Shown one piece after another: positions 46,790 to 56,060 of a stretch of DNA of 64,000 bases. Position numbers and translations under genes: made by a program. Below the pieces are notes generated by a model. The model was not told the origin of the DNA and did not search any database. It saw only the letters and a list, made by a program, of their open reading frames with translations. Position 1 is the first letter of the stretch. Every line of letters starts with the position of its first letter. Origin of the DNA: Girardinichthys multiradiatus (Eukaryota; Chordata; Actinopteri; Cyprinodontiformes; Goodeidae). Location of the stretch: assembly GCF_021462225.1 (NCBI RefSeq), contig NC_061800.1:9643002-9707001 (forward strand). Reading direction: 5' to 3'.

Positions 46790-46960
46790 GGGGGGCGGAC
46801 CGCCACCCATCCCAGGTTAGAATACCAAGGTAGCCCCAAATTATAAAGACTAAGAGGTGGTTTTAGAGGACGTGGTAAAATAAGTTAAAAGAGGAGGTGA
46901 CAATGTGGACAACATGGAAACTGTCCAACTGGACAACCCAGTGAACAATGACTAGAGAAG
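46790..46960 (+). pseudogene. gag: ERV2 nucleocapsid remnant
   Basis: The text encodes RGGFRGRGK and then, after a stop, CGQHGNCPTGQ, a degenerate CCHC knuckle. This marks the end of gag. Most capsid sequence is lost. Confidence 0.55.
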
Positions 46961-48899
46961 GGAGAACAGAATGTTGTTAAAGAAGTAATCTGAGAGTAAA
47001 AGATTTTGTAGGCAAGCATTAGTGAGAAACAGGTGCTTTAAAAATCATTCTATGGTGTTATACTACTAACAATATCATGATAAAATGCAAAAGATTCATT
47101 TTACAGGGAAATAATTCCATATTTGGCTCAGATTGTGTGCATTCTTGATTTTTCCTCTTTGAGAGAAGTTAAATTTCAGCTCTGTGAAACGACCTTGACA
47201 AAGAGATGCAGCTGCCTGAAAACAAAGATAAAACTTCTGCAAACAGCAGAAGCCTGTCTCTGCTGAAAGGTCTGAAAAAAATTGTAACTCTACCCTGCAT
47301 GAGTCAAACTCAAGGTCCGCGGGCCAAAACCGGACCTCAGAAGTTTAGTGATTCTCTAGAAGTAGAACCTTTTAATATGGTGATTGTGTGCTTGAATGTT
47401 ATTTTGTCAATCAATAAGCAGTTTTGTCTACATTCTGCCACAATCTGCCTTTTGAAAATGTTTTGAATCTTGCTCTTTATGTATAAAAAAAAAAAGAAAG
47501 AAAAGAAAAATTGGCTAAAGTCTGCAGACACAAAATGAACTTGGATTGAAGCTCTAACTAAGTTTATTTAATCTGAGATCTTCTCCAAATGCAACAGTAT
47601 ATGTCAGTCTACATGAGATACTAACAACTTCACCTACTGGTATAATATAAAGATCTGATTGAATATGTGAAACAAACAATGATGAAAGTTTTTCAACAGG
47701 TGATGCTCATCCAGGAGGAAGACAGTGTTCCTAGGAAATGCAGCTCATTCATTAACAAACAATTTTTCTCCTATAGGTGGAAGTTTTGCTGACTAATCAT
47801 AGGCTGGATCTATGAAACATTATGTGCACAGAACAAATGACCAAGGTTCTGACTGACTTATGAACCTCACTGACCTGACAATGATAACATGACACCCAAC
47901 AGATAACACCTTTAAGGTGGACCCACTAAGACCACCTTATTGATAATTGGTGAATAAAAAAAAAGAATTGAAGCGTTCAAAACAGACCTTGTGGAAACAA
48001 AAGGGGTTATGAGGAAACAATGTGCATTTTAAGAATAATAGAAGTCAAATTATGTTCAAATTTTTGCAAATAAAATTACTCTGACAGAGAAATAAGTAAG
48101 TAGTGTGTGAATGTGTGTGAATGGGAATGACTGATTTCATTGTAATGCATCTTTGAGGGACCTTAAAAGCGCTAATAAAGGTCTGATGTTCTGATGATCT
48201 TTGCCAAATTTATATCTTAATAAGGTTTCCAGAATCTTTTTCGAAAAATCATTTAAAGATGGCAAAGGTTCTACCTGTATTGAAAATACTGATAACCATA
48301 AGAAAGTTCATAGATCTGTCTTCAATTTTTCATAATTCTTTTACAAACAGGTTATTTAAACTTTCATGTGGCCAAATGTCTGTATTTGACTTTCTGTTTT
48401 TGTGAAATAAATGTCTGTTTCATGTTATGTAAAAATTAGAGTCCTCAACATTACCATAATAATATTAGGTCAGTTCTCTATGGTAAAACAAAAAGATTTT
48501 AACAGATGTTTAGACTTTTTCCAGTCAGGTTCAAAATGATTGAATTAGACTCAAACTTAACATAAGATTAAATGAACCTTAACAGAATTACTGAACTGGA
48601 CTGAAATAGATAAAACTTTAGTTAATTGAAACAAACTTTAGTTACTTGAACTAAATACAAAGCTGACTGAAACTGTATGTTGTATCTATAAAACACGGTA
48701 AAACAAACTAAGATTATAAGATATAATATGCCCTTCATTTTTTGTGTTCATCAGTGAGTGAGTTTTTATTTTTTATTTTTAATAAGAACTAAACCAAGCA
48801 TTATTTATAATAATAGCAACTACCAAAAATAGTGATCTCATTTTTAAATGTAATAAGGACTTACTTTATAAAATATGATAAAAAAGAATAATAAGAATT
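46961..48899. other. ERV2 internal region without recognisable genes
   Basis: AT-rich and full of stops. A patch at about 47297-47340 (GAGTCAAACTCAAGGTCCGCGGGCC) resembles the end of a fish DNA-transposon repeat. A SINE-like tail lies at 48100-48190. This region may be composed of several old insertions that replaced gag-pro sequence. Confidence 0.5.
48100..48190 (+). repeat. SINE-like tail inside ERV2
   Basis: GTGTGTGAATGTGTGTGAATGG and AAAAGCGCTAATAAAG resemble the 3' tail of the repeat at 12905-13112. It is only a fragment. Confidence 0.5.
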
Positions 48900-48923
48900 T
48901 GGAAAAACAGAGGCTTTAAACCT

Positions 48924-49816
48924 CTGCAGGAAAAGCACTGACACTGTCAAAGGTAGATCCTAATACAGGAATCTGGAAGCTCATTCTGGCGTGGATAGTC
49001 AAAGTCCATCCAAGGACACATTTAGATGAGGCAGAGGGACAAATACAGGGCTTAGCTGAGAGCAAAGAGAGCAACATGCATCCTGCCCTAGCTGCTGTCC
49101 CACCTGAACTGTGGTCCCAATCATCAACTGATGTAGGACTTATAAAGGGGTTCCCACCATACAAGGTTAAACTAATATCTGAAAAAAGGCCATTAGTCCG
49201 CCAATACCCCTTAAAGCCAGAAGCTGAAGAAGGTATTAAGCCAGTAATACAAGATATGTTGAAGTCAGAAATATTAAGAGAAGCACCTGACGCTACATGC
49301 AAGACATATCACACTGACATCGCTATTATTATCACAGCCAAACATAACTCTAAAAAGATGTGCCCTTTAAATCCAAGTACTCTAATACCTACTGCAGAAG
49401 ATGGAAAACCACATTCTTATAAAGCAAAAGTTGAAGAAGACACAAAACCCAGACAAGACATTTCTCAAACCCTTATACCAGATTCATGTGTTGTGTTTGT
49501 AGATGGCTCAGCATCTAAAGATGAATATGGAAAGAATAGAGTTGGTTATGCAGTAACAACCATCGATAGGATAATAGAAGCTAAATCTCTACCCAATACA
49601 TGCTCAGCCCAAACAGCAGAATTATATGCTGTAGTAAGAGCATGTGAATTACATGAGGGACAAATACTTACTATATACACAGACAGCCAATACGTTTTCG
49701 GATCAGTACATCACCATGCTAAGATTTGGCAAAATAGAGGTTTTAAAACATCATCAGGGACAGAACTAACTCATTTCAACCTATTAAAGAGAAAATGTCA
49801 GATTTGCTATTTATAG
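48924..49816 (+). pseudogene. pol: ERV2 pol: RT N-terminus joined to RNase H by an internal deletion
   Basis: From 49076 the frame is open for 246 codons, and the same frame is readable without stops from about 48924. The first part aligns with the pre-RT and RT N-terminal region of ERV1 (LWSQSSTDVGLIKG, then RPLVRQYPLKPEA). The polymerase core with the YVDD box is deleted. The frame then reads straight into RNase H with DGSASK, AELYAVVRACEL and YTDSQYVFG, so the catalytic D, E and D are all present. A deletion that keeps the frame open is notable. The stop at 49814 comes before the integrase. Confidence 0.82.
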
Positions 49817-50019
49817 ACACAGATGTGCTGAAAGACGCGCAACAGTCAGCAACCAAGACAGAAATAAAGGCCTGGCTAAAGAGAGGAGCACAGAAAAAAG
49901 ATGACATCTATCAGATAGAAGATAAACCAATCCTCCCAAAAAAGTTATACAACACAGCGGCTACAGTGACACATTGGGAAGACCCATGTGTCAAGGGGGG
50001 AATATGTCACATCTGGTAA
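49795..50019 (+). pseudogene. pol: ERV2 pol segment between RNase H and integrase
   Basis: This contains DVLKDAQQSATKTEIKAWLK and a KPILPKKLYNTAATVTHWED segment typical of the linker before the retroviral integrase zinc domain. It lies in a different frame from the RNase H frame. Confidence 0.7.
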
Positions 50020-50029
50020 AGCATTAATG

Positions 50030-50312
50030 CTACACTATAAATATTTCTGACTATGCAAATCATTTTTGCAGATCATGCATAATTTGTTGCAAACACGGGG
50101 GAAGAAATATTGCCTAGTTGTAATAGATGAACCTAGTGACACATTTCTTCCCCACATATGGTATCCCACAGATTATAAGGTCAGATAATGGAACTCATTT
50201 TGTAAATAAATTAATAGAACTAAGTTCTAGAGCATTAGGGTTTCAGTTAAAGATTAAGGAAAACAATGGAAGAAACAGGGAGGCCATGGCCCGAATGCCT
50301 ATCCCTGGTTAA
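50030..50312 (+). pseudogene. pol: ERV2 integrase core fragment
   Basis: GIPQIIRSDNGTHFVNK carries the second catalytic aspartate of the integrase. The first aspartate region (near 50110) and the glutamate region are disrupted by stops and indels. Confidence 0.75.
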
Positions 50313-50493
50313 ATTATGGATGAGAATAACTCCAAATCAAACTGGTCTTACTCCATTTGCCACCTACTGTACATCATTGTATAACTCCACCCACTATATT
50401 CTGAGCCTGAGATCACGTGGCACCAAGTTGCTGATATAAATTTGTATTCTCAAAGAAATAGTACATGGCAGACCGTTTTCTCTGCCCTCTGAC

Positions 50494-50817
50494 ATGAATG
50501 AAATAGTGAAAGCACAACAGGAAACTTCATTAGCTGAGTGGATGAATAAAATGTTGCAGACAAAAGAAGAACAAATGTCCAGTGGTCTGCCGATAATCTC
50601 TGCTCCTATCCCACATAATGACCTGAGGCCTGGAGACCTGGTCCTGATTAAGACACTCCACCGGAAGGATTGGAGCACTCCTTGGTGGAAAGGGCCATTT
50701 CAAGTACTCCTGACAACGCCCACAGCTCTGAAAATAGCAGAGAGGCCTTCCTGGATCCATAAAAGCCACTGTAAGCCAGTTTTGCCGTTACAGGAGCCAG
50801 ATCAACCGACGGGGTAG
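50494..50817 (+). pseudogene. pol: ERV2 integrase C-terminal domain
   Basis: LRPGDLVLIKTLHRKDWSTPWWKGPFQV is a clear gammaretrovirus-type integrase C-terminal segment, followed by WIHKSHCKPV. It ends at a natural-looking stop before env. Confidence 0.82.
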
Positions 50818-50895
50818 CAGAGGAAGTCTGGGTTCAAAGATGGCCCAGCGTCTCAAACCGGTGAAGAAAACAACTGATCTGCACCCAATTATAAA

Positions 50896-51114
50896 ATGGC
50901 TCTCTGTAACATGTGGACAGGACTGATAAGCCTGAGCTTAATTCTGGTAGCAGGACTCTTTCTCTATCTAAAGCAGGATCCACAGGAGGTGATACCGAAC
51001 CAGAAGAGATGGACATCAGACGGGACCCATCTCAGAACACTGACGGAAGAACATGACGCACATCCATTCCTACAGAATTTCTGGTATTGTTCATGGTGGC
51101 ATATGCAACACTGA
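50896..51114 (+). pseudogene. env: ERV2 env N-terminal remnant
   Basis: ATG at 50896 is followed by a hydrophobic stretch (GLISLSLILVAGLFLYL) like a signal or anchor segment, and then stops after 72 codons. The rest of env is missing. The small size could also be chance. Confidence 0.45.
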
Positions 51115-51335
51115 ACTAGGTAGAAATGCACGAAAATGAAGGGGACGATTATGATGACATGTTGTAAATAAATCACATCAAAAGCCTGAGTGTACTCATA
51201 CATTGTATTTCATAAAATGACCTTACAGCAGAAAATCGAAAGAAGTTGTTGCTTAAGTGAAATGAGAAAAAGTACAATGATGACATAAACAGGACAGATT
51301 TTTAAATTCCTTTATTATGTTTCACTGTTTTCATT

Positions 51336-51634
51336 AAGTATTATTCTTTTATTTTTATGATTTCAAGTATTATTCTTTTATTTTTATGATTTCAAGTATT
51401 ATTCTTTTATTTTTATGATTTAAAGTATTATTCTTTTATTTTTATGATTTAAAGTATTATTCTTTTATTTTTATGATTTCAAGTATTATTCTTTTATTTT
51501 TATGATTTAAAGTATTATTCTTTTATTTTTATGATTTCAAGTATTATTCTTTTATTTTTATGATTTAAAGTATTATTCTTTTATTTTTATGATTTCAAGT
51601 ATCATTCTTTTATTTTTATGATTTCAAGTATTAA
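51336..51634 (+). repeat. 29-bp minisatellite inside ERV2
   Basis: About ten tandem copies of a 29-bp unit AAGTATTATTCTTTTATTTT followed by TATGATTTM, varying mainly at the last base (C or A). It lies upstream of the 3' polypurine tract, where env sequence would be expected. Confidence 0.92.
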
Positions 51635-51675
51635 TCAACATTTAACTTTTAATGGTCGCCGAGGGCGGCGGGGCC

Positions 51676-51733
51676 GTATGAGTATTTCCCACAAAATATA
51701 ATCTGTTTACCGTCCGTGGGTTTTCGCTCATAC
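51676..51733 (+). other. ERV2 stem-loop before the polypurine tract
   Basis: Complementary arms GTATGAG (51676-51682) with CTCATAC (51727-51733), and CCCAC (51688-51692) with GTGGG (51716-51720), form a two-part stem of 12 bp. It lies in GC-richer sequence that stands out from its AT-rich flanks. Confidence 0.6.
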
Positions 51734-51781
51734 AAAGTATTTTTCTTACTCGTTTTTATATTAAATGTTTTTACTTGTGAT

Positions 51782-51793
51782 AAAAGGAGGGAC
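51782..51793 (+). promoter_or_regulatory. ERV2 polypurine tract
   Basis: AAAAGGAGGGAC directly precedes the 3' LTR. Confidence 0.82.
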
Positions 51794-51931
51794 TGTTGGA
51801 TGGGTGCAAAAAACTTGTCATCACTCATGTAAAAACTTTGTGTTGCAAGGCACCTGCACTATGCCTTCCTCCCTGTGTGTGTGAGATCATTGTTATCTCT
51901 GTGTGAACCAGCCTCCTTTCTGTCTCACATA

Positions 51932-53200
51932 CAGGGGTTGGACAATAAAACTGAAACACCTGTCATTTTAGTGTGGGAGGTTTCATGGCTAAATTGGACC
52001 AGCCTGGTAGCCAGTCTTCATTGATTGCACATTGCACCAGTAAGAGCAGAGTGTGAAGGTTCAATTAGCAGGGTAAGAGCACAGTTTTGCTCAAAATATT
52101 GAAATGCACACAACATTATGGGTGACATACCAGAGTTCAAAAGAGGACAAATTGTTGGTGCACGTCTTGCTGGCGCATCTGTGACCAAGACAGCAAGTCT
52201 TTCTGATGTATCAAGAGCCATGGTATCCAGGGTAATGTCAGCATACCACCAAGAAGGACGAACCACATCCAACAGGATTAACTGTGGACGCAAGAGGAAG
52301 CTGTCTGAAAGGGATGTTCGGGTGCTAACCCGGATTGTATCCAAAAAACATAAAACCACGGCTGCCAAATCACGGCAGAATTAAATGTGCACCTCAACTC
52401 TCCTGTTTCCACCAGAACTGTCCGTCGGGAGCTCCACAAGGTCAATATACATAGCCGGGCTGCTATAGCCAGACCTTTGGTCACTCATGCCAATGTCAAA
52501 CATCGGTTTCAATGGCACAAGGAGCGCAAATCTTGGGCTGTGGACAATGTGAAACATGTATTGTTCTCTGATAAGTCCACCTTTACTGTTTTCCCCACAT
52601 CCGGGAGAGTTACGGTGTGGAGAAGCCCCAAAGAAGCGTACCAACCAGACTGTTGCATGCCCAGAGTGAAGCATGGGGTTGGATCAGTGATGGTTTGGGG
52701 TGCCTTATCATGGCATTCCCTTGGCTCAATACTTGTGCTAGATGGGCGTGTCACTGCCAAGGACTACCGAACCATTCTTGAGGACCATGTGCATCCAATG
52801 ATTGAAACATTGTATCCTGAAGGCGGTGCCGTGTATCAGGATGACAATGCACCAATACACACAGCAAGACTGGTGAAAGATTGGTTTGATGAACATGAAA
52901 GTGAAGTTGAACATCTCCCATGGCCTGCACAGTCACCAGATCTAAATATTATTGAGCCACTTTGGGGTGTTTTGGAGGAGCGAGTCAGGAAACGTTTTCC
53001 TCCACCAGTATCACGTAGTGACCTGGCCACTATCCTGCAAGAAGAATGGCTTAAAATCCCTCTGACCACTATGCAGGACTTGTATATGTCATTCCCAAGA
53101 CGAATTGACACTGTATTGGCCGCAAAAGGAGGCCTTACACCATACTAATAAATTATGGTGGTCTAAAACCAGGTGTTTCAGTTTCATTGTCCAACCCCTG
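51932..53200 (+). mobile_element. DD36E Tc1 element (copy B), nearly intact
   Basis: 1269 bp with TA duplicated on both sides (51930-51931 and 53201-53202) and about 30-bp terminal inverted repeats CAGGGGTTGGACAATAAAAC. It holds a transposase gene with a single frame break. It is the youngest insertion in the nest. Confidence 0.93.
52118..53148 (+). pseudogene. DD36E transposase (copy B) with a one-base frameshift
   Basis: ATG at 52118 starts MGDIPEFKRGQIVGARLAG, the N-terminal helix-turn-helix region. The frame breaks at about 52366, where copy A has three C residues and this copy has two. The following frame to 53148 carries the rest: R-rich linker, D in LFSDKST (the DES motif is altered to DKS), D in YQDDNAP and E in LNIIEPLW, with 36 residues between the last two. 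It ends GGLTPY. One base loss and few other changes show a recent loss of function. Confidence 0.9.
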
Positions 53201-53364
53201 TACATACACCCTGTCTGAACTGTCTGTTGAACTGTGCATATAAATAAAGGGATAGGGTGTCAAAAACTTTGTAGTTTCACTGCAAAGTGGGCTACCCTTG
53301 CTGCAAGTAACTATGACTGTATCGTTCTTACCTCTGAGTTGACTAAATAATACCTAACAGAGGT

Positions 53365-54006
53365 AGAGAGGTTCCGGCTAGAAATAGTCGGACTCACCTC
53401 GACGCAGAGCTTTGGCTCTGGAACCAGTCTCGTTGAGAGGGGTTGGACACTCTTCCACTCTGGAGTTGCCCCTGGTGAGAGGTGCCGAGCTGGAGTGGGT
53501 ATACCTGTTGACCCCCATCTCATCGCCTGTATGTTGGGGTTCACCCTGGTGAACGAGACGGTAGCCTCCCTCCTCCTGTGGGTGGGGTGACGGGTTCTGA
53601 CTGTTGTTTGTGCTTATGCACCAAACGGCAGTTTAGACTACCCAACCTTTTTGGAGTCCTTAGAGGGGGTGTTGGAAAGCGCCCCTCCGAGGGACTCACT
53701 TGTTCTGCTGCGGGACTTCAATGCTCACGTTGGCAATGACAGTGAGACCTGGAAGGGTGTGGTTGGGAGGGATGGCCCTCCTGTTCTGAACCCAAGTGGT
53801 GCTTTGTTATTGGACTTCTGTGCTTGTCATGGATTGTCCATAACTAACACCATGTTCAAGCACAAGGGTGCCCATATGTGCTCTTGGCACCAGGAGACCC
53901 TAGTCCGCAGTTTGATGATCGACTTTGTTGTCGTGTCATCTGGTCTGCGGCCGCATGTCTTGGATACTTGGGTGAAGAGGGGAGCGAAGCTTTCCACTGA
54001 CCACTA
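53365..54006 (+). pseudogene. APE-type LINE endonuclease domain, after ERV2
   Basis: The frame continues exactly from 44958 (EVERFRLEIVGLTST). It includes [12 protein letters not shown] (endonuclease motif, with R where G is usual before D) and [14 protein letters not shown], and ends at LSTDH. A TGA near 53590 interrupts it. This LINE is cut at about 54006, where the old Tc1 sequence resumes. LINE insertions usually keep the 3' end, so a deletion probably removed the rest. Confidence 0.8.
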
Positions 54007-54830
54007 AAAAAGCAGCGCATCATGTCCCAGAAAAAGAAATTCAAGAATAGATGAAAGAACAAAGTCACTTACATTGATCAGTATGGAAAAAGTTACAAAG
54101 CAATTTCAAAGGTTTTGGGGGTCCTGTGAACCAATCTCAGTATTTTCCAGAAATGGAGAAAACATGGAACAGAGGTGAACCTTGTAGATGTCCTACCAAC
54201 ATTACTCCAAGAGTGGATAAACAAATCATCCAGGAGGTCACAAAAGACCCCAGATAAACAACTAAAGCATTGCAGACCTCATGGTCAGAGTTCATGATTC
54301 CACAACAAGAAAGAGACTGGAAAAAAAATGGCCACCATGGGAGAATTCCAAAGCCAAATCCACTGCTGACCAAAGAGAACACAAAGACCTGAATAACATT
54401 TGCGAAGAACCATCTTAATGATCCTCAAGACTTTTGGAAGATGTGTGTCCAGTTACATCTGGTGAAAAATTTAGACAGTATTTCATAAAAAGCACATTAA
54501 ACTGAAAGTCAGACATAATGGCGGTGGTGTGATGATTTTGGGCTGCTTTGCTGCATCAGGATCTGGGTGACTTGTGCTAATTGGTGGAACCATGAATTCT
54601 GTTATCTAATAGAGGTTTAGCTAGTGGCAGTCTGGATCTAAATCACAGTGCTCAGGCCTTAGAAAACGCTGTTTACTCTTAAACCCCATTCAGTGTGACT
54701 GAATTGAAACAAGAGTGGGCTGAAATTCCACCAGAATTATGTAAAAGACTCAATGCAAGTTATCACAAATGCTTGATGGCAGCTGTTGCTGCCAAGAGTG
54801 GCAGAGGCCTTTATTAGGTTTAGGGGACAA
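54007..54830 (+). pseudogene. Old Tc1-like transposase, decayed
   Basis: The nucleotide text is that of an old fish Tc1 transposase: near the start a DQYGKSYKAISK-like reading; in the middle GGGVMILGCFAA-like text; near the end CAGCTGTTGCTGCCAAGAGTGGC. Many stops and a deletion around 54605 remove the catalytic centre. Confidence 0.75.
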
Positions 54831-55059
54831 TTATTTTTTTAAATAGGGTGAGGTTGTTTTACATTGCTTTATCCCCTAATAAGACAAATAAAAATTTGAA
54901 ACTACATTTTTATATTTACTCTTGTAAATACAAAATGCAGTTTTCAAATTGTGATTAATATTACATTTTATTTGATGATCTGAAACATATAAGTGTTACA
55001 TAAAACCATGACAGAAAAAAAAAATCTGTAAGGGGACAAATACTTTTAATGCTACTGTA

Positions 55060-55602
55060 TTTTATAGTCATCATTGCACCTGTCTGTGATCCTGAGGAAT
55101 ATAAGTTTGTCCTCACTTTACACAATTTGCACAGAATGGCAATAGGACATTTTGTCATATCATGACACTTCAGAAAAGTGGAATCTTTTGAATTTAGATT
55201 TTCTTTTATTCAATCACTTATAGCCACCTTGGTTTTCACCTCTTTTCTACACACCTTTACATACCACTCACCAGTGTAAGTACCCCATGTGTACCTTCGC
55301 TTTGCAAAACCATTTTTTACGTATGTTATTATATTTCCTTGAAGCTGAGGACATGCATCTTTGCAGCCAAATGACTCCCTTTTTCCAGAGCCTAGAGGTG
55401 TAGAGTCTGAGGTGTATAATTTGTTTGATAAGTACTCATTTCCTTTCAAAGCATGTTCAAAAGTTGGAAAGTGTGCAAATTGGTGAAGAGTAGGCAATAA
55501 ATGCACACACAGCCAAGGGAATCTTTCAACTGCTCTTTCTTGGGACCAAGACGGTATCTTGCAAATGGCCTTAAAACTTAAAGCTGTACAGTACATGCTT
55601 AT
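55060..55602. other. Unassigned intergenic sequence
   Basis: A 131-codon minus-strand open frame (55210-55605) has no domain I recognise. Nothing else is seen. Confidence 0.4.
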
Positions 55603-56060
55603 CAATCAATCAAACTATATTTATATAGTACCTTCCAACAACGCCTTGCATTGGCCAAGGTGCTTTACAAAATAAACAAATAAATACAGAAGACAATAAG
55701 ACAAATAACTGTCAAGTAAAAACTAGGAATACAAACACATTAAAAGAAAATTTAAAATAGTAAAAATCAAATGTCAAATGCCCTTTTAAAGAAATAGGTC
55801 TCAAGTTTAGCTTTGAATAAAAACTGGTCAGAGATGGCACGCAACTCAAAGGGAAGACTATTACAGGATGTTGGGCCGGTCCCCTCATTGCTTACACCTA
55901 GAGCGAGGCACCTCCAACAGATGATAACTAGAAGACCATAAGGTTCTGCTGGGCTGGTGGATTTTCAAATGTTCAGTTAGGTAGGGCGGTGCAAGGCTTT
56001 AAAAGCAAACAGCAGCAGTTGAAACTGTTTCCTGGATGGAACAGGAAGCCATTATATCAT
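55603..56060 (-). mobile_element. L2-like LINE 3' fragment (copy 3)
   Basis: On the minus strand the 3' end shows ATATAAATATAGTTTGATTG with a short ATTG repeat tail, as in L2-type elements. The coding remnant is full of stops. It is a different and older subfamily from the copies at 16.6-20.1 kb. Confidence 0.65.

Larger units (their letters stand above)
51794..53359 (+). repeat. ERV2 3' LTR, split by a DD36E element
   Basis: The LTR matches 44959-45253 with three single-base changes plus two in the CA tract. It is interrupted at the CA/TA tract by the 51932-53200 element. Confidence 0.92.
44954..53364 (+). mobile_element. Endogenous retrovirus ERV2, defective and probably non-autonomous
   Basis: LTRs at 44959-45253 and 51794-53359 (the latter split by a DD36E element) flank a tRNA-Tyr-like primer site, a leader with tandem hairpins, gag fragments, pol fragments, a short env start and a polypurine tract. 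GAGGT is duplicated at 44954-44958 and 53360-53364. Removing the insert and one duplication restores the LINE codons exactly, so the boundaries are certain. The LTRs differ at only 5 of 295 bases, yet the coding region is largely deleted and full of stops. That suggests it moved with help from another virus. Confidence 0.9.
44345..55057 (+). mobile_element. Old Tc1-like transposon, outermost layer of a nest
   Basis: The left end reads AGTGTTGTGAAAAACTATTTGCCCCC (44346 on) and the right end reads GGGGACAAATACTTTTAATGCTACTG (55032-55057), flanked by TA. These are diverged inverted repeats of a common old fish Tc1 family. Left arm 44345-44461; right part 54007-55057 holds a decayed transposase. 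Everything between is later: a LINE 5' part, ERV2, and a DD36E element. Confidence 0.8.

Noticed and set aside
48924..49075. A second 2H-like pair in ERV2
   Set aside because: Only about 50 codons before RT remain; a VHPRTHL stretch is present but the H-x-T/S pair is not recognisable.
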